64,000 nt of DNA from Laburnicola sp. R22_1 (GCA_014281115.1 JACONQ010000017.1:1116001-1180000); one strand, 5' to 3'; shown: positions 11,470 to 23,344, counted from the stretch's first letter. Translations and numbers: made by a program. The notes: generated by a model from the letters alone, not told the origin.

Positions 11470-11928
11470 GACGTTTAACCTTTATAATACTAATTTTAGC
11501 TAGCTTTATTATTATTATTATCTTTTTTATTATATACGTATAGACGTATAACAGTCCGCCTAGTAGTAATAGTGTTATTAGAGTAAGGGATAGCTATATA
11601 TATTAGATTATAACCTTAAGGTCTTACGTAATATTATACTTTATATATAAGAGTAGATAAACACTTAATTTAGTTATAGATTTTTATACTCTATGTGCAG
11701 GCTATATTATATTCTTATTTTTAACTTTAACTTTAGTATCTATAGACTATAGTACACTATAATTAACTACCTTATTAGTATAAGGAGCTAATTTGCACGT
11801 GCTAACAAACAGTTTCTAGCTTAACTTATCTTACTACTTTACCTTTTTTTTAATGTATTTTTAGTATACCTATAGCTTTTCTTCATAGCATTATACACTA
11901 TACTAAAAGATCTATAATGTTTCTCTTC
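11470..11928 (+). repeat. F2 retroposon, 5'-truncated copy
   Basis: A 459-bp copy of the 3' third of F2, flanked by GTAATATTA (11461-11469 and 11929-11937). It matches 7690-8180, including the AGATAAACACTTAATTTAGT phrase near 11650, the TTTGCACGTGCTAACAAA block near 11800, and the end ATGTTTCTCTTC. There are no inverted termini. Confidence 0.72.
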
Positions 11929-11937
11929 GTAATATTA

Positions 11938-12340
11938 CTAAACGCCTCTTATTTAAGTTAGATTATTAAATAAAAGGACTATACCTAATTATAGGTAAGA
12001 AAGGCTACTTTTTTATACTTAAACTTTTATATTATATAAGAGTTTACCTAGTCTTCTATGCTAATAGACTTTAAAAGAATTTAAATAATCTCTTACTAGA
12101 TTAATTACAATCTCTAGAACTATCTATTAAGATAGATAGAGTTTCTAAGTAGCTAGTTTCTTATATTCTTAATAGTAAAGTAGACTATAGAACACTAAAG
12201 TACTAGGTAGTATAGAAAGAGTATAACTCTAATCTAACCTACTACTCTACTAATAACTTTGTAACTTTTCTTTACTAATTAAAGCTTACTATTAAAAGTA
12301 CCTTAAGTAAGCTAGTCTACTAAAATAGTTACCTATTTAG
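11938..12340. other. Unassigned stretch before Gypsy F 3' region
   Basis: AT-rich, with no motif that I can identify. It may be the interior of Gypsy F on the plus strand, as it runs directly into recognisable Gypsy 3' sequence, but no stretch gives a convincing Gag, protease or polymerase signature. Confidence 0.4.
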
Positions 12341-13009
12341 CTAGACGCCATCCTTTAAGATACCTTTCTAGAGCCTATTTCTAAAAATAATATCCCTATA
12401 AAGATAAAGTTAAAGCGCTATATTAGGTGTACTTAGCTAGGTGCCTATTACTTTTTAATACTTATATGCCCTTAGGCTTACGCGCGTAATTAGATACCTA
12501 TTACTTTTTAGTACTTTTACTCCCTAATAGCCCTTTTACTCCTAGATATTTTCACTACCGCTAGCAGCCCTTATAGCTTTAGAAGCTGCCCTATCCTAAT
12601 TAAAAACTATATAGCTAGGTTAATATATTTTTTAAAATACTTTTCTATAGTACTAGGAAATTTTATATAATATAATTACGCTAGTGCGTAATAAAGTAAC
12701 TAGAATTTTTTTAGCTAACTATATTTTTATATAGTATTAGAGCTAAGGATGCTCTCTATTAGTAAAACGCTAAATGCTAAAATATAGTTTTTAACCTAGT
12801 ATTAATTTATTTCTAACTATCTTTCTTAATATCTCTACTAAATAGCATCTAAATTAAAAACTAAGGCTACTACTAGAACTATAGGGATCTATTACCCTTA
12901 TTCTAGCTCTCTTTAGTCCTAAAATTGTGCTAGTTATATTAAAAATCCGCTAGAATACCCTATTCTTATATACTTTCCTTCCTATTTTTAGGCTTTAAAA
13001 GGGAGGTTA
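12340..13009 (+). mobile_element. Gypsy F, 3' end
   Basis: This segment matches 5660-6251 of Gypsy E through the purine-rich AAAAGGGAGG that precedes the LTR. It holds three variants of a CTATTACTTTTTAGTAC-like phrase (12440-12530), and no coding motif is visible. The following LTR is interrupted by Copia A. Confidence 0.75.
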
Positions 13010-13053
13010 TATAATAGTTTATATCTGCCTCCTTACTAGTTATTTACTATTAC
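13010..13053 (+). repeat. Gypsy F 3' LTR, left part (split by Copia A)
   Basis: The first 44 bp of a Gypsy LTR, ending in ATTAC (13049-13053), which is the target duplication of the Copia A insertion. The LTR resumes at 20428 after the second ATTAC (20423-20427). Confidence 0.88.
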
Positions 13054-13340
13054 TGTCCGTACACTATATAGGCAAGGGCACCTAAGGGTATTAAGATTTT
13101 AATATTGCCGCATAATGGTATTATGTGGGAATTATATAATGCCTGTGCGCCGCAGCCTGTGCGCTATAGAATCTTCTCCTTTCTATCTACACCATCTCTA
13201 GAGACAAGTAATTAATACTAAATTAGTTCTATTATAATATTTTCTTTTCTTATACAATTATTCTGTACACCCTCTATACTTGCTAATATAGAGTATTAGA
13301 TATTAATGTCTATATAGCTAGCTGTAGAGCCTATTTAATA
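13054..13340 (+). repeat. Copia LTR (5' LTR of A)
   Basis: A 287-bp LTR starting TGTCCGTACAC and ending TTTAATA (from TTTAACA). It is the best preserved Copia LTR here, retaining CCGCATAATGG and GTGCGCCGCAGCC near 13110-13160. Confidence 0.92.
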
Positions 13341-13812
13341 CTAATTAGTAGTTAACTAACTCTTAACTACAAATTAGCAAGAGTAAAGACAGATTATATA
13401 AGTTATTATTAGCTATACAATTTATTTTATTATACTCTATCCTCTATAAATAAGAGAATAGTAGATTAAACCTTTATAAAGTTAGTAAGTAACTATCGCT
13501 ACTATATAAAACAAAGAAAGCGATTATACAAGATATATAAAACCTATCCTTATCTATAGAAATAGCAGATTAACTCTTTTATTAAGTTAGTAAGTAGATA
13601 TTACTTCTATATAAGATTTAAGAGAAGATAGTATACTAAGCACACTACTAGTAACTATATAAATACACAGTTAGATATTAATAAACCCTAATAAAGAATA
13701 ACACTCTATATAACTAATCTATTAAACAAACTCGTTATGTAATAACTACCCCTACTACTACTTTGCACAAAGCCCCCACCTTTACTACCTTTACCTTGCA
13801 AGACAACACTAA

Positions 13813-15350
13813 TATGCCTAAATATACTAGACTATATAATAAGTATACTAAAGGAATAGAAATATTAGAGGTAACACTGCGCAAGGAAACAACACCTAAG
13901 TACTAAAAGGATAAGATTAGCCTAGTAGATAATCTCTCTCTATTAGAAATACAATTGTATATAGCATATACTATTACTAATTATTATGCGTTATACTAAA
14001 AAGGGATAGCTTTCTTAAAATTATTCTAGGAAGACTTTAAAGAACAGGAAGAACACTATTTTTTAAAGTTAAACTGTGCGTTTACGAGAGAGCTTATTAT
14101 AATCCTAAAAGAAAAGGGCATTACACTAAGAATAGACGCTAGAGCTATAAGTACTAGCAAACTATATATAAAGTAGCCTAAGGCAATACAAATATTACTT
14201 ATATATTACTATCCTTACTAGCCTACTTAACTTCTTATACGCAAATACTAAGGCTAATCTTAAAGACACCTAAGCTAGTTAGGCTATTACACAAACCTAA
14301 ACAGAGTAAGCTGCTACTACTATAGGCACCTATATAGCTGTAGGTTTCTATAGACATCTTAAGAGAACCTTTATATAAGCACTAAGGACAATCTTATTTA
14401 TATAAACAACTAAACAACTCACCACTCTTTGTATATAGTACCTAACTACTATTCTATCTATCTATTTGCAATTATTAAATGCTGTATAGAATAGAACTAC
14501 CACTAGTTAAATATAAATTATAGGCACTATACTAATTTACACAGACTAAGCCTATACTATAATTTAATCTGTATAAACTTTCGCCTAAGCACAACCTACC
14601 TTCTTAGAGAATTTTAGCTAATAAGATAATCTAATTTTAAAAGGCATAGAATAAGGATAATAACTATACTAGAGCTCTATACAATATTTTAGTAGATAAG
14701 ACTAGGATCTTTATAGATCTATGCAGACGCCTAGATATTACTAAGAATTAATACCTAGATATCTTTTTAGATATTCTTACTAGCTGTGCAGCATAGTATT
14801 ACCTCTATACTATCTGCCCTAGACAATTATAGAAGTGCTTGTATAAAGCACTTAACAGTTACTTTAATACTATTATTAACTATAACTAGTATTGGATAGA
14901 CTAAACTATAATACCTTTTATATAATACTAGCGTAAGAACCCTAATAAGAGTCTATACAAAGTCCTAGAGGCAATAATTAATAGGCTTACCCTTATATAG
15001 GGAGTATTAAGTGCGGACTTTACTAGGGAAATTCCTCTCTATACTACTATTATACAAGCATACTATAGATATCTAGGACTAGAGTAGGCTATATTTACTT
15101 CTAAGCCTACCTATAAAGCTCTATTTGCTAATTCTTATGCGTTATTTTAAGTTGTAATTAATTACTAATTTAATTAGTACCTATAAGAGGTTAATATATA
15201 CTATACTAATTGCAAATATAACTTTTCTATATAAAGAGGCAGACTACTAGCCCCTTATAGACAAGGATTTTGTGGACAATTTATACTATTATTATTATAA
15301 TTTAGATTCTAATTAAATAATATTTGTATAAGATTAAAGAAATATTTTGT
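13813..15350 (+). pseudogene. Copia A gag remnant
   Basis: The frame opens with ATG at about 13813 (MPKYTRLYNK) and runs with TAG/TAA interruptions. Around 14870-14900 and 15000-15120 it keeps residues typical of fungal Copia Gag, such as NQYWID-like and KPTYKALFA segments. It ends just before a degraded zinc-knuckle block near 15355-15420 (CYKKCC, then SFNNS). Gag would form the virus-like particle and bind the RNA. The knuckle spacing resembles the CWS-x-NH type of fungal Copia elements rather than a plain CCHC. Not functional. Confidence 0.75.
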
Positions 15351-15354
15351 GTGC

Positions 15355-16900
15355 TATAAGAAATGTTGTTAGTCTTTTAACAATTCGCGCAATAAGCGTA
15401 CCTGCGCAATAAGGTAGTATATTACCTTTTATAAAGAGTATAATAATAAAACGCCTTTATACGAAACTGTTTAGTCCTATATTTAGAATATAGAAGGGTA
15501 TATTAATAAGGAACCTACTTTGCATAAAGAAGAGGAGTAGAGTAAAAATAATAAGAATGGCAACAATTAATTGTCCTACCTAACTACTACTATCTATCTT
15601 TACCGCACAACTGGCAAATACATCTATAAGATAGAGCTAGAGGAGTATACGGAACAGTTTATCCTTAAAGATTAATACTATATAATATACTAAGGTAAAC
15701 TATAAGATATAGATATAGTAAGAATTTTCACTATTAGTAAAGCACAGCTAGAGGTATACGTATAAGAGAATCCCTATATAAAGATTAATTAGACACCTAG
15801 TAATACTAATAGTAGCTTTAGAGGTTAGAATCTATAAGAATCTCTAGAAACTGTACAAATTACAAATCTAATAGGAATAGTTATCTACTATATTCTAGAC
15901 ACTCTAACACTATTCCTGCTATTACTAGTAAATACAAATAAGCTAGGTGCCTATTTTAATAATATTCTAGATATTATTATATAAAAGAATAGCATAACTA
16001 TACCTATTACACGCAAATAGGGACACCCTTTCTTTAATATTAGTAAGAAAGAAACTATGTTATTTTTTACTAAATAAGAACTCTATCGCCTTTATTAACA
16101 ATGTAGATATCTCTATATAGAAAGACTTTAGAGGATGCTTACTAATACTAGCTATAAAGTAGATGCTACTATACTAAATAAAATTTAAAAGTTTTGCCAC
16201 TACTGTTAATTACACAAATAAGCCCCGCGTTGCTTTAAGTTTACTATTAAAAATAACACCTACTTTAACTATAAGATTATTATTAATATTATATATATTA
16301 GAACTAGAGACGCACTATATATTATAGATGCAGACATATTATTTTAAGCTGCAATCTTCTTAAAATTAATGTGCGTATAAAATATATAGAAAGCCCTTTA
16401 TAAATACTAGATTAATATCTACTAAGATCTACCTAACTATATTATATATAACCTAGATATAAACTTTATATTAGATAAGTTTAGAAACTACGCAAAGATT
16501 ATTAGTACAACCTATAGGCAAATGCCTATAAAAGTATATTAGGCAATAGAGAAGGTTAAGTATTTGCACGTACCTCTCTATAGATTCTTTAATATTCTTA
16601 AGGCTAAACTAGAAGATTGTATAGATAAGGAGGACATCCTCTAAATAGCTATTAAAGCTATTAATAACACTATAGACCTAAATAGCCTTACACCTACACT
16701 ACTAGTCTTTAGCGCATATTCTAGAATTAGTATAGATTCTCCTCTATTACCTAATATTATTGCACGTACAAATGCTGTATAAAAGGTAATAAAGATATTA
16801 TAAAAGAAAAGGGATAAGACTAATAAATACTTACAGTAGTCTATTAGTAGTATATAAAGTCCTTAAGCTTCTACTTAGATCTAAGGTTATGGTCTAAAGA
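15355..16900 (+). pseudogene. Copia A protease/integrase region
   Basis: After the knuckle comes a poorly readable protease segment, then a GAG-pre-integrase block near 15940-16180 (GAYFNN, GHPFF, ELYRLY). A zinc-binding CHYCQLHK near 16195-16220 and the integrase core (ALYIIDADILFQAA near 16300-16360) follow. The late integrase part keeps AIKAINNTIDLN near 16645-16685 and LTPTLLVFSAYSRI near 16685-16730, hallmarks of the fungal Copia polyprotein. These parts would insert the cDNA into the host genome. Stops are TAG/TAA at Gln/Trp positions. Confidence 0.82.
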
Positions 16901-17429
16901 GAGAAAAGTAGATAGATAGGCCTATATAAGATTAAGAGCATTAAAAACAAAGATATAATTCTTAATTTAGGGAATAGTTTAGTAAAGCTTTGCTATATAT
17001 AAGTTAAGCTATACTATTATACAGATGATTATACTTTCCTACTATTATATAAAGTAGATAATACTGCTTCTATGTAAAGAAATTCTCTAGAGAAAAGAAG
17101 AAGAGGCTGCCTAAGAAATGATGCTGTATTTCTTTCCTAAAAGAAGATAAGTAATTAGAAACTATCTCTAAAGCTCTATATAGAAGGTATAATTATAACA
17201 CCTAGAGCACTTTTTAAAGAGTTAGACTGCACAGAGATAAACGCTCTAATTACTAATAGTATATTTAAGATTCTTCTCTTTAATCTATTTAAGTATAAGG
17301 GCAGAATCTTTAACCTCCGCCTTATATAAGAATTTAAGGGCAAGACTACTTAACTATATAAGAAATCCTATCTTATGTTCGCTAGCCACTCTAATAAGAA
17401 AAAGGATAAAATCCTTATCTAATTACCTA

Positions 17430-18060
17430 CTATTTAAAGAATAAGCCAGCGTCTACTCCTTATATTAGGAGTAAGCCTTTAGGCAATATATAGAATACAT
17501 TTCAAACTATAAAATATTATCTAGGCCTATATTTAGTCCACTAATAAACTAAACCGCACACTCTATACTAGACTACCTAAGGAACTACGCACAAATTTTC
17601 TATAAGATATAATTTTTTATATTATATAACTACTCTATACTGCAGCTAAATTAGATCTTTACTAATTTAAGACCTACTATAACTACTATAAAGAGAGACT
17701 TAACATAAAGACTTTGTTATACAACCTATATTTACTTATTACTAATAAAGGAGAGCACACCTTCAGGATTACTAGCCTTTAGATAGATAATACTTTTAGT
17801 ATTATTAATAAGAACTTTGTATAAAGAGAAGAAAAAGAGCTAAAGAAAGTAGTCTTCTATATAAAGAATAAGACTATTCTTGCTAAGGACTAACCTATTA
17901 AGTTTAATAGTAGAAGAATTTAGCTTATGCATAATACTATAGTTCTTATATAAAAAGGCTAAGCAAAGAGCCTTTACATAATTAACCTAAAAGATAAGAA
18001 TACTACGTAGAGGTATATAGAGTAGCGTATAAGAGGCGCCTATATTATATTTATATGCTA
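17430..18060 (+). pseudogene. Copia A reverse transcriptase remnant
   Basis: The frame reads ISQRLLLILG near 17440, then AYIQSTNKLNRTLY and PKELR (17530-17590), the RVT_2 signature of fungal Copia elements. Later LQIDNTF (about 17785-17810) corresponds to the YxDD-type catalytic box and has lost one Asp to Asn. The block RGAYIIFICQLKA near 18030-18070 closes the domain. RT copies the element's RNA into DNA in the particle. Inactive through stops and the damaged catalytic box. Confidence 0.83.
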
Positions 18061-18780
18061 ACTAAAAGCTATATTTAATTTGTCTATTGCTACTTAGACT
18101 ACATTACTCTTATATAAAGATATTAAGACATTAAATGCACAAATCTAATAGCAGATTAATAATAGTAAGTGTAGTCTCACCTTTATAGTATTAGATCTCT
18201 ATTATATAAAGCTGTTTATCTTTACTAATAGCTTATTTGCTAATAATAAGGACCTAAGCTTATAGCTAGAATTCCTAATTGCTTTAGGCAATAAGTATTA
18301 TATAGATAATAGTAATAACTTTAATATTCTAGCAAATATTATACACTAAAATTTAACTAAGTGCAAGAAAGTAATAAGGAGCGTTCTTGCTAGCAAGCTA
18401 TATAGTATAGTAGAAGGCTTTAATAATGCTATTACTATTAGCACAACTCTTTAGAGAGTTATACACACGCTTAGTCTGCCGCTAATTCTTATAGTTATCT
18501 ATATAGATTTAAAGTCTCTCTATAACTACCTTATATAACTAGGAACCACAAATAAGAAGCGCCTTATAATTAATATTATATTACTCTGCGAATTATATAA
18601 GCACTGCGAGATCTCTAAAATTAGATAGATTAATAGGAAGAAGAACCCTACTAATGCCTATATAAAGAAGGCTCTAAACTAGGCTCTAGAGTCCTTAATT
18701 TCTAGCAACACCTTAAAAATTACTATTAAAGTATTAGTAGATTGCCTTAAGCCCGCCCGCATAAGCTCTTTCTAGCCTTT
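18060..18780 (+). pseudogene. Copia A RNase H remnant
   Basis: The frame continues with LFIFTNSLFANNKDLS near 18215-18265, LTKCKKVIRSVLASKLYS near 18355-18405, IVIYIDLKSLYNYL near 18490-18535 and IRQINRKKNPTNAYIKKA near 18615-18670. These match the RNase H end of fungal Copia polyproteins (usual form FTDSSFAN, TDSKSLYD, RWI-DN-ADA-TK). Catalytic Asp positions are partly changed to Asn. Copies of the same segment are at about 24670-25600 (minus, Copia B) and 43400-44060 (plus, Copia C). Confidence 0.85.
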
Positions 18781-18889
18781 ACATAGCACTATTTCTTTAT
18801 TATATGTCTATTCTTTTGCGTAATATATTTATTTAATTCTTTATATATATATATATTACTTAAAAATGCATATTTTCCTATCTATGATT

Positions 18890-19740
18890 TGTATTGAAAG
18901 AGAAGAGACATCGCATATATTTATTTAAAGAGGAGTTTTTATTCTAGTACTTATAGACAATATCTAGACGTGTCTATCCTACTATCTAGCCCTATCCTAT
19001 ACAATAATTGCACCTAGTACTATAGCCCTGCCATACGCAAGACCTATATAATCCTACCTAGAAGTTTGCTATTATATAACACTTAGTAAAGAGCCTAGGG
19101 CTAGAGTTACTACTATAGCAGTAAGCGTATATAGTGCCCTTAAGGACACTACGTAACTAGATAAGGAGTATATAAAAGTAGTCCTTGTGCTAAATAAGCT
19201 TAGCAACCTATAGACGTAGGTCTATACTAGCTATAAGAATAATATTAATATTATGCGAAGGTAAATGTGCGACACGTAACTCCTTAGTCTATTTTTTTAT
19301 AATTAGTATTTGTATAAAAAGCAAAGAATAGGGAAACTTATATTAATAGAGATGCCCTAAATAAATATATAGTTTGCCTAGAAACTAGTTAAAAGGGTAA
19401 TACGTATTCTTTTACGTAGAAGAGCTACTATAGTAGTATTAAAGCTAGGAAGGCCTAGCTAGTTAAGACCTACTAATATAAGCACTATTATCTACACTAA
19501 GTTAGTATTATATAGAGATAAGATATTATATAATAAGGGACACAGTTTAGCACTATACAAAATAGGGAATTAGCTTAATAAAAAGAGAAAAGAGCTAGGG
19601 AGAAGGGATATATACAAAGAGATATTTAAAGTAGGAAATAAGAGAAAGAAGGATAAAAAAAGGAAAGCCTACCTTATATGCCTCTCCCTTCTGTCTAGAG
19701 CCTTAATTTCTACCCCTTATTAGTGTTTGTCTTTCTCTTA
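18890..19740 (+). pseudogene. Possible extra ORF downstream of Copia A pol
   Basis: From about 18947 a frame continues for some 260 codons. It has about 13 stops, all TAA or TAG and none TGA, a density like that of the neighbouring pol frame. It includes a basic stretch LLRRRATIVVLKLGRPS near 19405-19460 and a Lys-rich tail (KRKKDKKRK near 19635-19665). I recognise no family. Equivalent sequence is present in Copia B (minus, about 23550-24550) and Copia C (44240-45000), so it belongs to the element. It could be an added gene or only 3' noncoding sequence. Confidence 0.4.
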
Positions 19741-20135
19741 TCTAATATTGCATAATTGCCTAATATTACTGCCTAAACAGATAAGATAAATAGGTCCACT
19801 TATTATATAAGGAATAAACTAAATAAAAAAACTCTATATATATAATATATTATTACTGCAATCTTATTATTAACTGCGCAATCTTACCCTTAACTGCTAT
19901 TAGCTAAACCGCTACTCTACTACTAATAAGCCTAATTGCGCCTCTAATAAATAGTAATACAGTATAATAAATAGTTACTTAATAGAATCTTTCTATTAAC
20001 TAGAGCAAACTAGCTAGAGTAAAAGACGTACAGACAGGGAGATAATAAATAGATAGGGTAAATATTAGCAAGTAGATAGTTTGTATAGAGGAAGGGAGAA
20101 CTACTAACAGCAACCTTAAAATAAAAAGTTGCTAG

Positions 20136-20422
20136 TGTCTGTACGCTATATAGGCAAGGGTACCTAAAAGCATTAAGGTTTTAATATTACTACATAATAG
20201 CATTATATAGAAATTATATAATGCCTGTGCGTCACATCCTATACGCTATAGAATCTTCTCCTTTCTATTTGCACCCTCTCTAGAGACAAGCAATTAATAC
20301 TAAATTAGTTCTATTATATTATTTCCTTTTCTTATACAATTATCCTATACACCCTCTATACTTGCTAATATAGAGTATTAGATATTAATAACTATATAGC
20401 TAGCTGTAGAGCCTATTTAATA
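20136..20422 (+). repeat. Copia LTR (3' LTR of A)
   Basis: 287 bp, the same length as the 5' LTR, starting TGTCTGTACGC and ending TTTAATA. The target duplication ATTAC follows at 20423-20427. Confidence 0.92.
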
Positions 20423-20427
20423 ATTAC

Positions 20428-20661
20428 CTTTTCTTTAACACTCTAATAGCGCTTTTTACCTTATAAAAGGCGCTTTTTCTAGTTAGTGTTAGTATATAGT
20501 TAGCGTAGGCCTATGCCTAATACTACCTACTATATAAGTAAGGGTCCCCTAAGTCCCTTTTCTATCTCCTATCTTAGTATAGTCTTAATTTAGTTACCTC
20601 TTTTAACTATACTAGCTGTCTCTAAGAGGTTTGCCCTATAAGGCCGTGTACCGCCCTTATA
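20428..20661 (+). repeat. Gypsy F 3' LTR, right part
   Basis: The rest of the LTR started at 13010, ending ACCGCCCTTATA. It keeps more C/G than other copies (GCCGTGTACCGCCC near 20640-20657). The simple-sequence array begins directly after it. Confidence 0.88.
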
Positions 20662-20839
20662 GATATATAGGTATAGAGGTATATAGTTATATAGGTATAT
20701 AGTTATATAGGTATATAGTTATATAGGTATATAGGTATATAGTTATATAGGTATATAGTTATATAGTTATATAGTTATATAGTTATATAGTTATATAGTT
20801 ATATAGTTATATAAAGTATAAAGTATAAAGTATAAAATA
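20662..20839. repeat. AT minisatellite: ATATAGTT/ATAGGTAT units, then AAAGTAT units
   Basis: About 150 bp of 8-base units (ATATAGTT, alternating with ATATAGGT) are followed by 7-base units AAAGTAT. The AAAGTAT part is interrupted by element R (20840-21358) and resumes at 21359-21420. The insertion is flanked by ATAAAATA on both sides, a sequence that itself fits the array. Confidence 0.88.
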
Positions 20840-21358
20840 TAAAGTCTCTTCCCTAGGACCAATCCGTAATATCACGTAATCCTAGGCTAGCTATTTAACT
20901 AACCACTATGTTACGTATTTAATAATTTCTTTAATAATATTTTTTATAGTAATAATAATAATAATAATTATAATAGCAACTAACCTAACTATTTTGTTAC
21001 TCTTCTATAGTAGATCTCCCCTTGCAACCAGCGAGCCGTATACCGCCTCCTAGGATCTCGCTGCCGCCGCCGCCCTCTCGTAGTTGTGACTCCGCATAGG
21101 TCTACTGCGGCTCTCTAATAGTCTACTAGTTAAGAGATAATATGTGACTTAGTTATGCTAGATAGTAGACTATCTATTAACTGCTATTAATAATACTGCT
21201 ATATAAAATATTAATAATAAAATTATTATTATTTTATGTATATTGTGTTACTCCTACTATATACTAGGTATTAGATTTTAGTACTTTCTATTATACTCCT
21301 CTCTATATATAGTGCGAATTTAATCTTGGTTAGAATCTTAACATAATAAAGATCTTTA
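20840..21358. mobile_element. Element R, copy 1 (short TIR element, 8-bp target duplication)
   Basis: A 519-bp insertion in the AAAGTAT array, flanked by ATAAAATA (20832-20839 and 21359-21366). The ends are TAAAGTCTCTT and, inverted, TAAAGATCTTT, a short imperfect terminal inverted repeat. An 8-bp duplication with short inverted repeats fits a non-autonomous hAT-type element. It contains a GC-rich island with CCGCCGCCGCC near 21055-21075 and an AT-rich right half shared with 47290-47642. No protein is recognised. Confidence 0.7.
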
Positions 21359-21367
21359 ATAAAATAT

Positions 21368-21406
<39 letters not shown>

Positions 21407-21440
21407 TATAGAGTATAAAATAGAAATATTAAAATATAGA
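21359..21440. repeat. AAAGTAT minisatellite, right part
   Basis: Continuation of the 7-base array interrupted by element R: seven or so AAAGTAT units, then degenerate ATAAAATA-type sequence. Confidence 0.85.
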
Positions 21441-21814
21441 ATATAAACTTATAATATAAATTATATATATAACTTTAAATTAGTATACTAAATTTGTAGT
21501 ATATAGAGTAGTCTATTAAGTAGACTTTAAAAATACCTATTAATATTATATAAAAGATATTAGTAAAGAAGTATAATACTATATATTTCATAATAATCTT
21601 AACTAAGAAAGTATTAAAAGAAAAAATATCTATTAAGCTACTACATAAAGAGCTAACTATAGAAAAAACAAATAATAATAAACAAAGTAATATAAAAATA
21701 AATAAAGTAACTAGATTGTATTACTCTAAAATAGCATATAATTAATTTTTTAATAGTAAAAATTAGACTTATATTTTTATTTAGTATATATAACTTTATA
21801 CTATACTATAGATA
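21441..21814. other. AT-rich 3' flank of the hAT gene
   Basis: No gene is visible between the minisatellite and the hAT stop codon. It probably contains the 3' untranslated region and the left end of the hAT element, but I could not identify a terminal inverted repeat. Confidence 0.4.
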
Positions 21815-21943
21815 TTAAATCTTTTCTTCTTTATTAGTAAAAGAACTATTGATAGACGTAGAGCTACTATAGTTTTCTAATTCTATATTTTCTAAAATAA
21901 TACTACTTAATTCTTTATCTTTATTAAAACTATACTTATTATC
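21815..21943 (-). pseudogene. hAT transposase, segment 5 (C-terminal tail and stop)
   Basis: The minus strand reads in frame from the Copia B boundary to a TAA at 21815-21817, with an acidic, Ser/Asn-rich tail (KDKELSSIILENIELENYSS). Removing Copia B and one copy of its 5-bp target duplication (TTATC here, TTATT at 30061-30065) joins this frame to 30061 without a shift, ...ELINN then KYSF. That fixes both the insertion and the identity of this piece as the end of the hAT protein. Confidence 0.82.
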
Positions 21944-22162
21944 TATTACATAGACTCTATAGCTAGCTATACAGACATTAATATCTAATACTCTATATTA
22001 GTAAGTGTAGAGAGTGTACAGAATAATTATATCAGGAAAGAAAATAACATAATAGAACTAACTTTATATTAATTACTTATCTCTAAAAAGAGTGTAGATA
22101 GAAAGAAGAAGATTCTATAGTATATAGACTATAGCGTATAGGCATTATATAATTTCTATATA

Positions 22163-23261
22163 TGTAGCGTTAAATTAACTACCTAGGGGTAGCACAATAA
22201 AGGTTTTTATCTTAAATAACATAATAAATAAAGTAGAGCGCCCTGCTTAGTAATTAAAAAAAGCGTAAAAAGGTAATTACAAAAATGTGCGTTTAAACTA
22301 CTAAGCAAGCTTAGCGGTCTTAGCGCAGGGCTGCTCCCATAAGCAAAATTTTTACAAAGAGACTACTTAGAACTTTAGTAGGAAAGGAATAAAACTTTAG
22401 CGTGACTACGCTGCAGTTATCCTTCCTTCTTCTCTACTATCCTAATTATCGCAAATAACACAAGTTAATATATTAATAGGTATATACTACTTTATAAGTA
22501 GACAAGGGTAATATATACTAGATACACTATTACTCTATTGCCATATTAAGGTTATCCTTAATAAAGCTCTTATTACTATTTCTATCTCTTTACGCCCTGC
22601 TATCTACTTAAGCATTAACCCTAAATTGTCTAACGCTAATATACGCGCTATTATAAAAGAGTACACACTAAAGATTTGCAACACTACTATAAAGGTAGCT
22701 ATACTAGAGTTCTATTCTATCTATTAGATACTTATCTAGCGCGAGAGGCGAGTATACTTAACTATTTATAAGGCAGTCCTAGTATACTAATTAGGTTAGC
22801 AGCTTATCTAGTTTGTAAAGGACTATAAGATTAAATTTCTACTCTAGTAAATACAATTACTCCTTATTAGTAACTAAATCTAAGAGAGGAGGCAAAAGGT
22901 AGAGAATAAGGTATTTGTTAATAAGCTCTAGTGTAATAAAAGCGTTGCATAAATCTGTAAGATCCTTCTAGCTATTATTACTATTATTACTGTGAAGTTA
23001 GCTTATTTAAGCAAGTACGCCGCGTAGCGGCGAGCGTAGATAACTAATAATAATAATAGTAATAAGCCAGGTGTGCTGTGTACACTGTAAGTGAACTTTA
23101 CGTTAGGACTAGGAGCTTATAGGGTATAGGGTTATTAAGGTATTTAAGGTTAGTCTTTAATTAGAATTAGGTGCTATATATAGTATATATAACCTTCTAT
23201 CTTAATCTACTTTAACCTTAAACCAAAAAAAAAGGTTAAAAAATATATTTAGTAAGCCGAC
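22163..23261 (-). mobile_element. F1a, retroposon-like insertion in the Copia B 3' LTR
   Basis: 1099 bp flanked by a 15-bp near-perfect duplication (TATAATTTCTATATA at 22148-22162, TATAATCTCTATATA at 23262-23276). The intact LTR (29775-30060) shows the empty site. It runs opposite to F1b (31168-32302): its left end TGTAGCGTTAA is the complement of the F1 tail TTAACGCCA. No clear terminal inverted repeat pairs the ends. It retains patches of C/G such as TACGCCGCGTAGCGGCGAGCG near 23015. Frames on either strand show no known domain. Confidence 0.75.
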
Positions 23262-23344
23262 TATAATCTCTATATAATACTATTATATAGCAATATTAAA
23301 ACCTTAATACCCTTAGATGCCCTTGCCTATATAGTATATAGATA

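Larger units (their letters stand above)
13054..20422 (+). mobile_element. Copia A, complete 7.4-kb LTR retrotransposon, RIP-inactivated
   Basis: A complete Ty1/Copia-type element of 7369 bp: 287-bp LTRs at both ends, a 5-bp target duplication ATTAC, and in order Gag, protease, integrase, reverse transcriptase and RNase H, as expected for Copia (integrase before RT). Two further copies are in the window: B (21944-30060, minus) and C (32396-45735, plus). Coding frames keep their register but carry many TAG/TAA codons, and the two LTRs differ mainly by C/T and G/A, both as expected from RIP. Between the end of RNase H (about 18780) and the 3' LTR there are about 1.35 kb more, which is unusual for the group. 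Confidence 0.93.

Noticed and set aside
20662..21440. Telomere or centromere core repeat
   Set aside because: Units of 7-8 bp occur in only two short arrays next to an LTR; nothing resembles TTAGGG and there is no extended satellite.
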